DNA from: Streptomyces antioxidans
GTDB lineage: Bacteria; Actinomycetota; Actinomycetes; Streptomycetales; Streptomycetaceae
Length of the DNA: 64,000 nt
NCBI RefSeq assembly: GCF_000968685.2
Contig: NZ_LAKD02000054.1
Location: 1-64,000, forward strand
Reading direction: 5' to 3'
Positions 26,750 to 35,238 of the stretch are shown piece after piece; position 1 is the stretch's first letter, and each line of letters starts with the position of its first letter. The notes beneath the pieces are model-generated. The model was given only the letters and a program-made list of their open reading frames with translations, was not told the DNA's origin and searched no databases. Made by a program: the position numbers and the translations under genes.

Positions 26750-27825
26750 GTGGTCGCTCCTGCCCCTGTGCGCCGCGGCTGCGGCTGCGGCTCCTGCTGC
26801 GGCTGCGGTTCCTGCTGCGGCTGCGGCTCCTGCTGCGGCTGCGGCTCCTGCTGCGGCTGCGGTTCCTGCTGTTGCGGTTCCGGCTGGTGCTGTGGCTGCG
26901 GTCGCGGGGTGCGGCGTCGGGGGCGGCGTACGCGCAGGAGCCAGACGCCTCCCCCGGCGCCCACTGAGGCCGTCGCCACGGATGCGAGCAGCCACCAGGG
27001 GACGGCCGTGTAACCGGCGGTCGCCGTGGCGTGCGCTCCCCCGCCCGCGGTGACGGTGAGCGTGAGGTCCACCGAGTCGAGTACGGGCGGGTCCGGCCAG
27101 CTCTCGGTGAGCCGGACCCGCTCGCCGGGCGGCAGCTCGACCGGCAGGGTGCGGGGAGCCCGGCGCAGCACCTGGCCGAAGAGCCCGTCGGCGCGTACGG
27201 CCAGCCGTGGGGTGAGCACGGTGTTGCCGCGGTTGACGAGGGCGTAGTGGATGGCCGCCCCGCCGCCGTGGTCCCGGACCGTCACGTCCTCGACGGAGAG
27301 GGCGGACAGCGTCGCGCCGCTGATCCGCAGCCGCAGCCGGACCGCCACCTCCCGGACTCCGGAGGAGACCATGACCGCGCCGGGGTGCTCACCGGGCACC
27401 GCGTCCGAGGGGACGGTGACGGTGAAGGGGACGTCGGCGCGGGTGCGGGGCGGCACCGTCACCCGCCGCTCGGCCAGCGCGATCCGGGCGCCGCCGTCGC
27501 CACCGCGCAGCTTGACGGTTCGGGGGTGCTCGCTGCGGTTGGTGACCGAGAGCCTGTCCTCGAGGACGGCACCGGGTTCGCCTTCGAGGTAGACGTACGG
27601 CCGGTCGCCCGCACCCGGTGTGCCGCCGCCCCCGGCGGCGGGCGCCGCCGACCAGTCGGGCCCGTCGGCAGCGGCCGCGGAGCCCCACGGCATGGGGCCC
27701 ACCAGGGACACGGCCAGCAGGGCCGAGACACAGGCACGAACGGCTACCCGGGCGGCCGGGCGCAGGGCTACCGGTACGGCCGGGTGGATCGCGGCATGGA
27801 CCGCTGCACGGATACGCGACGGCAT
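26746..27825 (-). CDS. DUF916/WxL-binding-like membrane protein with Pro-Gln repeat tail
   Basis: The 359-residue protein has a long signal sequence, an extracellular two-domain region whose first part (GAVLEDRLSVTNRSEHPRTV to VPSDAVPGEHPGAVMV) resembles DUF916, the peptidoglycan-binding partner of WxL surface proteins, one membrane helix near 275-295 and a cytoplasmic tail with about five QPQQEP repeats. GAGGAG precedes the ATG. The 18-bp DNA repeats behind the tail are nearly perfect. It probably helps hold other operon products at the wall; this is inference from domain similarity and operon context. Confidence 0.7.
   Translation of the reverse strand: MPSRIRAAVHAAIHPAVPVALRPAARVAVRACVSALLAVSLVGPMPWGSAAAADGPDWSAAPAAGGGGTPGAGDRPYVYLEGEPGAVLEDRLSVTNRSEHPRTVKLRGGDGGARIALAERRVTVPPRTRADVPFTVTVPSDAVPGEHPGAVMVSSGVREVAVRLRLRISGATLSALSVEDVTVRDHGGGAAIHYALVNRGNTVLTPRLAVRADGLFGQVLRRAPRTLPVELPPGERVRLTESWPDPPVLDSVDLTLTVTAGGGAHATATAGYTAVPWWLLASVATASVGAGGGVWLLRVRRPRRRTPRPQPQHQPEPQQQEPQPQQEPQPQQEPQPQQEPQPQQEPQPQPRRTGAGATT
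26791..26880 (-). repeat. 18-bp coding repeat (QPQQEP), about five units
   Basis: Units at 26791, 26809, 26827 and 26845 are 18 bases long and differ only at one base; a partial fifth follows. Each encodes Gln-Pro-Gln-Gln-Glu-Pro. Copy number is likely to vary between strains. Confidence 0.9.
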
Positions 27826-27851
27826 CGGCGGCTCCTCGGCTGCCGTGCGCG

Positions 27852-28607
27852 TCAGGGCGTGGGACGCTGACGGCGGGTCAGCCAGAGCGCTCCGGCCACT
27901 CCGGCGAGCAGCACCGTGCCGCCGAGGGTGCCGAGCGCGACGGCGGAGTCCGTCGGTCCGGTCTGCGGCAGCTGGTCGTTGCCTGAGCCGCCCTGCGCAC
28001 CGCCGGAGCCGTCCGAGCCGCCCGTGCCCGCGCCGCCCGTACCACCCGTTCCGCCGGTGGAGCCGGAGTCTCCGCCGCCGCCCGCGGCCTTGACGTCCAG
28101 CGTCAGCGAGGGCTTGGGATCGTTGCCTGGCGTACAGGTCGTGGTCGTACCCAGTGCCTTGATGGTGAGGGTGGAGGCGGTGAAGGTGACCTTTCCGCTC
28201 TTCTTGGGGGTGTAGGTGCCCGACAGGTCACTGATCTTGATCGGGCTGTTGGCGGGGATGGCCTTGGCGTTGGCGGGGCCCGACACCGATACCGTGCCGC
28301 TCTCCGCTCCGCCCAGTTTGATGAGCGCGCTGGGGTGCATGGCGCCCTTGCCGAGCTCGACGGGGCTGGAGGAGACGCCCTTCTGGAAGGACATCGTGAG
28401 CTTGTAGGAGCCGCCGCTCGCGACGCTCTTGATGTCGATGGGCGATACGGCGCTCTTGTCGCCGATCGGCGTCTTGCACTGGTAGTCGACGTCCACGGTG
28501 TCGGCGTGCGCGGCCGGGGCGGTGAGGAGTACCACGGAGCCGGCCAGGGCCGCCGCGAGCGTGAGGGCGCCGCCACGGCCGGCCGGGCGGCGTTGGTTGT
28601 GGGACAC
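27852..28607 (-). CDS. Cell-wall surface protein with LPQTG sorting signal
   Basis: The 251-residue first gene of the surface operon has a signal peptide ending near AAHA, one beta-rich module (Y.CKTPIGDK to KALGTTTTCTP) homologous to the second module of the protein at 24370-25674, a Gly/Ser linker, LPQTG (213-217), a hydrophobic segment and an RRQR tail, a complete sortase signal. No sortase gene is in the window. Two adjacent GTG codons can serve as start; the second (28607) has AGGGG 8 bases upstream. TTGACA on the minus strand at about 28693 may belong to the operon promoter. Confidence 0.82.
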   Translation of the reverse strand: MSHNQRRPAGRGGALTLAAALAGSVVLLTAPAAHADTVDVDYQCKTPIGDKSAVSPIDIKSVASGGSYKLTMSFQKGVSSSPVELGKGAMHPSALIKLGGAESGTVSVSGPANAKAIPANSPIKISDLSGTYTPKKSGKVTFTASTLTIKALGTTTTCTPGNDPKPSLTLDVKAAGGGGDSGSTGGTGGTGGAGTGGSDGSGGAQGGSGNDQLPQTGPTDSAVALGTLGGTVLLAGVAGALWLTRRQRPTP

Positions 28608-28825
28608 CACGAGATCCCCTCTCGTCAAGCGCCGCAGCCGGATGTAACTGACGGCACATCAGATTGGGCGCTGACGGTACGCCGGGGACCTTGTCAAGGG
28701 AAGACAAAGAGCACGCCGGATCGGCGTGGGGACGGAGGGAGGCCGGGGAGCAGTCGGGGAAAGGGTGAGGGAAAGCGGGGGGAAGGGTGCGGGAAAGCGG
28801 AATCGTGGCGCCGGAGCCGTGCTCT

Positions 28826-29335
28826 TCAGCCCGGCGCGGCCAGCTCGGCCCAGACCGTCTTGCCGGTCCCCTCCACGTTCCGCACGACCCCCCAGTCCAG
28901 GCAGAGCCGCTGGACGATAAACATGCCGTGGCCGCCGGGGCGTCCGGCGCGGTGCGGGGTGCGGGGAGCGGGCGTACCGGTGCCGAGGTCCACGACCTCG
29001 AGACGGAGCACTTTGGCGGTGCAGCTGACGCGCAGCTCCTCGGGGCCGTCGGCGTGCAGACAGGCGTTGGTGACGAGTTCGGAGACGACGAGCAGCACAT
29101 CCTCGGCGGCGGCGCGGCGGTCGGCGGTCGCCGCCGGAAGCCACCCCCAGTCGCGCAGCGCCTCGCGTGTGAAGTCGCGGGCGCGCGGCACCGCACCGCT
29201 GGCACCGATCAGATGGAGCCTGCGGATCTGACGGAGGGGGCCGGCCGTCGGGGGCGCCGGTGGGGAGGCCGAAGCCGCGGGGCCGTCCGGGTCCGGGCCG
29301 CGGTCGCCCGGCGGGTACGGCCGGGTGGTGCTCAT
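28826..29335 (-). CDS. prsI: Anti-sigma factor, GHKL serine-kinase type
   Basis: An RsbW-like ATPase expected to bind the sigma factor encoded at 30141-31088 and to phosphorylate its STAS antagonist. The 169 residues have a Pro-rich start and a HATPase domain with the N box SELVTNACLHAD, the G1 motif DLGTG and GGHGMFIVQRL. It is the distal gene of the divergent anti-sigma pair, 183 bases after the STAS gene. The name follows the SigI partner-switching set of S. coelicolor, recognised from gene order next to the hut genes. Confidence 0.75.
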   Translation of the reverse strand: MSTTRPYPPGDRGPDPDGPAASASPPAPPTAGPLRQIRRLHLIGASGAVPRARDFTREALRDWGWLPAATADRRAAAEDVLLVVSELVTNACLHADGPEELRVSCTAKVLRLEVVDLGTGTPAPRTPHRAGRPGGHGMFIVQRLCLDWGVVRNVEGTGKTVWAELAAPG

Positions 29336-29518
29336 CAGCGCTTCACCTCACCGATTCACCGATTCAGGGACAAGGGATACCTGATCTCTTCAACAGTTTC
29401 AGCCTGTCTCCTGCCCGGCCATAGCGTGAGAACACCCACTACTTCCGCCCCACCGATGTGACGCGCGCAACGCATCGATGACCCATCGATGACACGCCGG
29501 AAACAGGAGTGATCTACA

Positions 29519-29887
29519 TCACTCGACAAGGGCGGCGTGAAGAGAGTCATGCACGGTGAAGACGGCGTCCGCACCCGTGATCTCGAACACCCGGGCAACG
29601 ATCGGCAGCATTCCGGCCAGGTGGACGCCGCCGCCTTCGGCCTCGGCCTTGAGCCGCGCGCCGAGGAGGACATTGAGCCCGGTGGAGTCGCAGAACTCCA
29701 GCTTCGAGCAGTCCACCACCAGCCGGGCACGTCCCCCCTCCACGCATTTCTCCAGCGGCTCGCGCAGCACCTCGGCCGTGTGGTGATCCAGCTCACCCAC
29801 CGGCGTGACGACCGCACTCGCCCCGTGGTGCCGAACCTCGACCTGAAGCCGGCCCTTGCTGGCGCTGCCGACCATCCCGCGGTCCAT
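29519..29887 (-). CDS. arsI: STAS-domain anti-sigma factor antagonist
   Basis: The 122 residues are a single STAS domain with the regulatory serine in FCDSTGLNVLL. In its unphosphorylated form it should bind the kinase-type anti-sigma and free the sigma factor. The ATG at 29887 has AGAGG 7 bases upstream; the longer open frame runs into the divergent sigma promoter region. It ends in a GAGTGAT/ATCACTC inverted repeat (29506-29524 region). The name is by gene-order resemblance to S. coelicolor. Confidence 0.78.
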   Translation of the reverse strand: MDRGMVGSASKGRLQVEVRHHGASAVVTPVGELDHHTAEVLREPLEKCVEGGRARLVVDCSKLEFCDSTGLNVLLGARLKAEAEGGGVHLAGMLPIVARVFEITGADAVFTVHDSLHAALVE

Positions 29888-30140
29888 CTGCGCACCTCTT
29901 CTGGCGTCTCGTTGCTTTCGATTGCGCGCATCGAACCCTACGCCTTCTACCCGCTGCCCCGGTAGCCGAACATTTCGCATAGTTCGGCAAATATGGACAA
30001 CGTGGACTTGCCACTTGGTGGCCGATGCAGGTAGGCCTAGAGGGTCACACCCGCTTACGGCCCGGCTTTGGAGGCGCCGCTCACCGGAGCAGCACGTTAT
30101 GGCACCGGCAGCCATATGCCGAAGAACGATGGAGGAGACT

Positions 30141-31088
30141 ATGTCACCCCGCCTCGACGACACGCGGACCGAACCCTCGGGGAGTACTCGGACCACCGTT
30201 TCGTCGGCCCCCCTGCCCGAGCAGTTCACGCCCGACGTTGACGCCCCGGCGGCCGTTGGCCTTCTCTTTGATGAATTGCCGGAATTGTCCGATCTGCCGG
30301 AAATCCCGCCGTATGACACGGTAGCACCGGTGGACGCGAGGGCTCTGTCGAAGACCCTCTTCGAACGTCTCGAGGTGCTGGAGGAAGGCACCCACGAGTA
30401 CGCCTATGTGCGTAACACCCTGGTCGAGCTCAACTTGGCGCTGGTCAAGTTCGCCGCCTCTCGGTTCCGCTCCCGCAGCGAGCCGATGGAGGACATCGTC
30501 CAGGTCGGCACCATCGGCCTGATCAAGGCGATCGACCGCTTCGAGCCGGGCCGGGGCGTGGAGTTCCCGACCTTCGCGATGCCGACGATCGTCGGTGAGA
30601 TCAAGCGCTTCTTCCGCGACACCAGTTGGTCGGTGCGCGTGCCGCGGCGCCTCCAGGAGCTCCGTCTCGACCTGGCCAAGGCCGGGGACGAACTGGCCCA
30701 GAGGCTCGACCGCGCCCCCACCGTCGGCGAGTTGGCCGAGCGGCTGGACATCAGCCCGGGCGAGGTCATCGAGGGCATGGCCGCGAGCAACGCGTACACC
30801 GCGAGCTCGCTGGACGCCCAGCCGGAGGAGGACGACTCCGAGGGCGCGCTGGCGGACCGGATCGGATACGAGGACCACGGGCTCGAAGGCATCGAGTACG
30901 TCGAGTCCTTGAAGCCGCTGATCGCCGATCTGCCCGCCCGCGACCGGAAGATCCTCTCCCTGCGCTTCGTGGCCAATATGACGCAGTCGGAGATCGGTGA
31001 GGAGCTGGGCATCTCCCAGATGCATGTCTCGCGGCTGCTGTCGCGCACCCTCCGTCGGCTCCGTAAGGGTCTGATGATCGAGGAGTGA
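30141..31088 (+). CDS. sigI: RNA polymerase sigma factor, SigB/SigF family
   Basis: A 315-residue group 3 sigma factor. After an acidic N-terminal tail it shows region 2 (DIVQVGTIGLIKAIDRFE), the SigB-type RFFRDTSWSVRVPRRLQEL, region 3 (APTVGELAERL) and region 4 (LRFVANMTQSEIGEELGISQ helix-turn-helix). GGAGGAG precedes the chosen ATG. It is divergent from its STAS/anti-sigma pair and followed by a terminator. It probably serves stress or developmental gene expression under partner-switch control. Confidence 0.9.
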   Translation: MSPRLDDTRTEPSGSTRTTVSSAPLPEQFTPDVDAPAAVGLLFDELPELSDLPEIPPYDTVAPVDARALSKTLFERLEVLEEGTHEYAYVRNTLVELNLALVKFAASRFRSRSEPMEDIVQVGTIGLIKAIDRFEPGRGVEFPTFAMPTIVGEIKRFFRDTSWSVRVPRRLQELRLDLAKAGDELAQRLDRAPTVGELAERLDISPGEVIEGMAASNAYTASSLDAQPEEDDSEGALADRIGYEDHGLEGIEYVESLKPLIADLPARDRKILSLRFVANMTQSEIGEELGISQMHVSRLLSRTLRRLRKGLMIEE

Positions 31089-31103
31089 CGCCTCCGCAGA
31101 CGA

Positions 31104-31143
31104 ATAAGGGCCCGCCCCCGGATCACCCGGGACGGGCCCTTAT
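31104..31143 (+). terminator. Terminator after the sigma factor gene
   Basis: ATAAGGGCCCG (31104-31114) pairs with CGGGCCCTTAT (31133-31143); inner CCCGG/CCGGG pairing extends the stem. It starts 16 bases after the stop and also faces the hut operon. Confidence 0.8.
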
Positions 31144-31174
31144 CCGTGCTTCCCGCCGTGCCGTGGCGCGGCGT

Positions 31175-31209
31175 GCCGTGCCGTGCCGTGCCGTGCCGTG
31201 CCGTGCCGT
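31175..31209. repeat. Seven tandem copies of GCCGT at the hutI stop
   Basis: Seven perfect pentamers end on the first base of the hutI stop triplet as read on the plus strand. Degenerate copies continue to the left to about 31155. It is a simple-sequence tract prone to slippage but outside the coding sequence. Confidence 0.9.
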
Positions 31210-32408
31210 CAGATCAGGGTGCCCTCGTGCCAGACCGCCGAGACCAGGGGCACGCCGGGGCGGTAGGCGAGGTGCACATGGGACGGGGCGTCCAGCAGCG
31301 CCAGATCGGCGCGGGCGCCCGGGTTCACCCGGCCCACATCGGTACGGCGCAGGGCCCGCGCCCCACCGGCCGTGGCGGCCCACACCGCCTCGTCCGGCGT
31401 CATCCCCATCTCCCGTACGGCCAGGGCGACGCAGAACGGCATGGAGCTGGTGAAGGACGAGCCCGGGTTGCAGTCCGGGGACAGGGCGACCGTGACGCCC
31501 GCGTCGAGCAGCCGGCGCGCGTCCGGATAGGTCGAGCGGGTGGAGAACTCCGCCCCGGGGAGCAGGGTGGCCACCGTCTCGCCCTGGGCCAGCGCGTCGA
31601 CGTCCTCCTCGGTCAGATGGGTGCAGTGGTCGGCGGAGGCGGCGCCCAGCTCCACCGCCAGCCGCACCCCGGGGCCGTAGGAGAGTTGGTTGGCGTGAAC
31701 CCGCGGGATCAGCCCGCGCTCCTTGCCCGCGGTCAGGACTGCGCGGGCCTGGTCGCCGTCGAAGGCGCCCCGCTCGCAGAAGACATCGATCCAGCGGGCG
31801 TGGGGGGCGCAGGCGTCCAGCATCGGGCCGGTGACCAGATCCACGTACCCGGCCGGGTCGTCGGCGAACTCGGGGGCGACGATATGCGCCCCGAGGAAGG
31901 TCACCTCGTCGGTGTGGGCCCCGGCGATGGTCAGGGCGCGGGCCTCGTCCTGCGAGGTCAGCCCGTAGCCGGACTTGATCTCGACGGTGGTGGTGCCCTG
32001 GCGGCGCGCCTCGGCCACATAGCGGCCGACGTTGGCGTGCAGCACGTTGTTCGAGGCGGCGCGGGTGGCGGCCACGGTGGTGCGGATCCCGCCGGCGCTG
32101 TAGGGGCGGCCGGACATACGGGCGTTGAACTCCTCGGTCCGGTCGCCCGCGAAGACCAGATGGGAGTGGGAGTCCACAAAGCCCGGAATGGCGGCCCGGC
32201 CACCGGCGTCGACCCGATTGTCAGTGGCGGGTGCTTTGCTGGACTCACCGACCCAGGCGATGCGGTCGCCGTCGATGACGACGGCCGCGTCCTGGATCAG
32301 ACCGAGGGGGCCTTCACCGAGGGAGGGGTCATTGGTGACCAGAGTGGCGATGCCGGTGATGGCCGTCGTCGTGGGCGGCGCGGTGGTCGCGTTCGTCGCG
32401 GTCGTCAT
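31209..32408 (-). CDS. hutI: Imidazolonepropionase
   Basis: Third enzyme of histidine degradation: opens imidazolone-5-propionate to N-formimino-L-glutamate. The 399-residue amidohydrolase-fold protein has metal ligands in VDSHSHLVF and VHANQLS, the EIKSGYGL substrate loop, and SPDCNPGSS. The ATG at 32408 has AAGGAG 12 bases upstream and fits relatives. A GTG 16 codons earlier overlaps the hutF stop as GTGA and would give coupled translation, so the start is not settled. It is the last gene of the hut operon. Confidence 0.93.
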   Translation of the reverse strand: MTTATNATTAPPTTTAITGIATLVTNDPSLGEGPLGLIQDAAVVIDGDRIAWVGESSKAPATDNRVDAGGRAAIPGFVDSHSHLVFAGDRTEEFNARMSGRPYSAGGIRTTVAATRAASNNVLHANVGRYVAEARRQGTTTVEIKSGYGLTSQDEARALTIAGAHTDEVTFLGAHIVAPEFADDPAGYVDLVTGPMLDACAPHARWIDVFCERGAFDGDQARAVLTAGKERGLIPRVHANQLSYGPGVRLAVELGAASADHCTHLTEEDVDALAQGETVATLLPGAEFSTRSTYPDARRLLDAGVTVALSPDCNPGSSFTSSMPFCVALAVREMGMTPDEAVWAATAGGARALRRTDVGRVNPGARADLALLDAPSHVHLAYRPGVPLVSAVWHEGTLI

Positions 32409-32452
32409 CGTGGGGGTGCTCTCCTTGGTCGGCCGTGCCGGTAGCGGCCGGG

Positions 32453-33937
32453 TCACGGTCCGTGCAGGGCTTCGATGGCCTCGGCCAGCGCTTGGGGCAC
32501 GCGCGGCACGAGCTGATGGGCGCCGTCCCGTACGACATGGCGGCCGCCGACCACGGTGTGCCGGACATCCGCGCTGGTCGCCGCGAATACGGCGGTCTCC
32601 GCGCCCAGCCGGGGCGGCGGCCCCGCGGTGCGCACCGAGTCCAGCGCGATCGTGGTGAGGTCAGCGAGCGCCCCCACCTCGATCCGGCCCGCCTCCGCGC
32701 CCCAGCCGAGCGCCGCATGACCGTCCGCGGTGGCGGCCCGCAGCAGCTGGGTCGCGGTCCAGTGGCCGCGGGCGCGGGTGCGCAGCCGTTCGTCGAGCTC
32801 CATGGCGCGGGCCTCCTCCAGGATGTCGATCACGGCATGGCTGTCGCTGCCCAGCGAGAGCGGTGAGCCCGCGCTCTGCAGCTCGGCGGCCGGGCCGATC
32901 CCGTCGGCGAGGTCACGTTCGGTGGTCGGGCACATACAGACGCCGGTGGCGGCGTGGCCCAGCAGCCGGATGTCGCCCGGGGTGAGATGGGTGGCGTGCA
33001 CGGCGGTGGTGCGCGGGCCCAGCACCCCGTGGTCGGCGAGCAGCCGGGTGGGGGTGAAGCCGTGTGCCTCCACGCAGGCGTCGTTCTCGGCCGTCTGCTC
33101 GGAGAGGTGGACGTGCAGGGGCGCCGTGTGCTCGCCGGCCCAGCCGGACACGGTCGCCAGCTGGTCGACGGGGACGGCCCGCACCGAGTGGATCGCCGCG
33201 CCGATGCGGGTGTTGGCGTCGGGCTTCAGCCCGGAGACCCGCTCGGCCCAGGCTTCGGCCGTGCCGTCGCAGAAGCGCAGCTGGTGCCCGTTGGGCTCGG
33301 CCCCGAAACCGGAGGAGAGATAGCAGGTGTCGAGCAGGGTGATCCGGATCCCGGCCTCGGCCGCGGCCGCGATCAGGGCCTCCCCCATCGCGTTGGGGTT
33401 GCCGTAGCGGGCGCCGCCGGGCGCGTGGTGGAGGTAGTGGAACTCCCCGACGCAGGTGATCCCCGCCATGGCCATCTCGGCGTAGACGGCACGGGCCAGC
33501 TCGAAGTAGCTGTCCGGGGTCAGCCGGTCGGCGACCCCGTACATCACCTCGCGCCAGGTCCAGAAGGAGTCCGGTGCGCCGCGCTTGCGCTGCGGGGCGG
33601 TCCGGGCGCCGTTCGCCTCGGCCTCCGCCTCTGCTCCCGGCCCGGCTCCTGTTTCGGCTCCCGGCTCCGCTCCCGGCTCGCCGTCCGGGGCGCCGTTCGC
33701 TCTGCCGTCCGCCTGGACGATTCCGCGCAGGGCCCGGTGGAAGGCGTGGCTGTGGGCGTTGGCCAGGCCGGGCAGCGTCAGCCCGCGGAGGGTGACGGAC
33801 CCGGCGGGCGGGCGCGGGCTCTCGGGCACCACCGCCGTGATCCGCCCATTGGCCGCGGCCACGATCACCACGTCCGGCCGTACGCTTCCGTTCACCCAGG
33901 CGTGCTCCGCCCAGTACGTCTGCGCCGTCAGTGACAC
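32453..33937 (-). CDS. hutF: Formimidoylglutamate deiminase
   Basis: Converts N-formimino-L-glutamate to N-formyl-L-glutamate plus ammonia. The 494-residue amidohydrolase has ANAHSHAFHRA (HxH metal site), HVHLSEQT and LGSDSHAV. Relatives are nearer 450 residues; the excess is an insertion of Gly/Ala/Glu/Pro repeats at about residues 78-115, probably a surface loop grown by slippage. GGAGGG stands 6 bases before the GTG start, which overlaps the previous gene by 10 bases. Confidence 0.93.
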   Translation of the reverse strand: MSLTAQTYWAEHAWVNGSVRPDVVIVAAANGRITAVVPESPRPPAGSVTLRGLTLPGLANAHSHAFHRALRGIVQADGRANGAPDGEPGAEPGAETGAGPGAEAEAEANGARTAPQRKRGAPDSFWTWREVMYGVADRLTPDSYFELARAVYAEMAMAGITCVGEFHYLHHAPGGARYGNPNAMGEALIAAAAEAGIRITLLDTCYLSSGFGAEPNGHQLRFCDGTAEAWAERVSGLKPDANTRIGAAIHSVRAVPVDQLATVSGWAGEHTAPLHVHLSEQTAENDACVEAHGFTPTRLLADHGVLGPRTTAVHATHLTPGDIRLLGHAATGVCMCPTTERDLADGIGPAAELQSAGSPLSLGSDSHAVIDILEEARAMELDERLRTRARGHWTATQLLRAATADGHAALGWGAEAGRIEVGALADLTTIALDSVRTAGPPPRLGAETAVFAATSADVRHTVVGGRHVVRDGAHQLVPRVPQALAEAIEALHGP

Positions 33938-35238
33938 GCCAGACCCTCCAGTACCTCCGCGAGTGCGGCCACACCGGCGAGGCAGTCGTCCTCGCCCGCC
34001 GTCTCCGCGGGTGAATGCGAGACGCCGGTGGGGTTCCTTACAAACAGCATGGCCGTCGGAACGGACGCGGACAAAATACCGGCGTCGTGCCCGGCCCCGG
34101 TGGGGAGGACCGGGACCCCGCCGAGCAGGCCCGAGAGCCGGTCACGCAGGCCGTGGGCGAACTCGACGACCGGGGTGAAGGACTCCCGGGTGACCCGGAC
34201 GTCCACCCCGTCCCGCTGGCCGCGCTCGACCGCGGCGCGCTCGATCTCGCCGACCACGGAGGCCAGCGTCTCCTCGTCGGCCGCGCGCGAGTCCAGCCAG
34301 CCGCGAACCAGGCTCGCGATCGCGTTGACCCCGTTGGGCTCGACGCTGACCTTGCCGAAGGTCGCCAGTGCCCCCGCGAGCTTCGCCTTCTTACGGGCGG
34401 CGAGGACGGTGTTGGCGTAGGTGAGCATCGGATCGCGGCGGTCCTCGATCCGGGTCGTCCCGGCGTGGTTGGCCTCGCCGTGGAAGTCGAACCGCCAGCG
34501 GCCGTGCGGCCAGATCGCGGAGGCGACGCCCACGGGGTCGTCGGTGTCCGCGAGGGCGCGCCCCTGCTCGATGTGCAGCTCGACGAACGCGCCGATGCGG
34601 GCCAGCCGCTCCGGGTCGGGGCCGAGGACGTCCGGGTCGTAACCGGCACGCTCCATCGCCCGGGGGAGGCTCACCCCGTCCGCGTCGCGCAGCTCATGCG
34701 CCTGCGCGACGCTGAGCTGCCCGCTCGTCAGCCGGGAGCCGACGCAGGCCAGGCCGAAGCGGGCGCCCTCCTCGTCGCCGAAGTTGACGATGGCGAGCGG
34801 TTTGGCGGGGTGGGCGCCCCGTGCCCGTAGCTCGTCGAGGGCGGCGAAGGAGGAGACGACGCCCAGCGGGCCGTCGAAGGCGCCGCCGTCGGGGACGGAG
34901 TCGAGGTGGGAGCCGGTGACGACGGCGTCTCCTGCGGTGGGGTCGCCCAGCCAGGCCCATTGGTTGCCGTTGCGGTCCACGTCGTAGGTGAGGCCGCGGG
35001 TTTCTGTCTGTGCCTTGAACCAGGCTCGGCAGTCCGTGTCGGCTTCCGTCCAGGCGTAGCGGCGGTAGCCGTTCGTCGTTGTGTTGCGGCCGATGGGGGC
35101 CAGGTCGCGCCACATGTCGTGGAACGACGGGGTTTCGTTGGCGAGTGCCGCCCGGTGGGTGGGTTGTGCCCACCCGTCCCTCCCCCAGCTACCGCTGGGA
35201 GGTGCCCCCTCCGCGGAGCGATTGCCCACGCCGGTCAC
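33928..35238 (-). CDS. M20 amidohydrolase (allantoate/N-carbamoyl amino acid hydrolase type)
   Basis: A zinc peptidase-fold hydrolase of 436 residues with TGSHLDSVPDGG, NFGDEEGARFG, ELHIEQG and a C-terminal GAGHDA. The family cuts ureido or N-acyl groups from amino acids. In the hut operon it may release glutamate from N-formylglutamate in place of HutG, but this is inferred from position. Its GTG overlaps the hutU stop as GTGA. About the first 30 residues are encoded by a dispersed intergenic repeat, so the ancestral start was probably near FHDMWRDLAP. Confidence 0.85.
   Translation of the reverse strand: MTGVGNRSAEGAPPSGSWGRDGWAQPTHRAALANETPSFHDMWRDLAPIGRNTTTNGYRRYAWTEADTDCRAWFKAQTETRGLTYDVDRNGNQWAWLGDPTAGDAVVTGSHLDSVPDGGAFDGPLGVVSSFAALDELRARGAHPAKPLAIVNFGDEEGARFGLACVGSRLTSGQLSVAQAHELRDADGVSLPRAMERAGYDPDVLGPDPERLARIGAFVELHIEQGRALADTDDPVGVASAIWPHGRWRFDFHGEANHAGTTRIEDRRDPMLTYANTVLAARKKAKLAGALATFGKVSVEPNGVNAIASLVRGWLDSRAADEETLASVVGEIERAAVERGQRDGVDVRVTRESFTPVVEFAHGLRDRLSGLLGGVPVLPTGAGHDAGILSASVPTAMLFVRNPTGVSHSPAETAGEDDCLAGVAALAEVLEGLACH
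35184..35199. repeat. Dispersed hairpin repeat inside an N-terminal coding region
   Basis: CCCAGC-TACC-GCTGGG lies in a C-rich block (about 35175-35215) that matches a common streptomycete intergenic repeat. It encodes the PPSGSWG part of the M20 protein. Confidence 0.6.
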
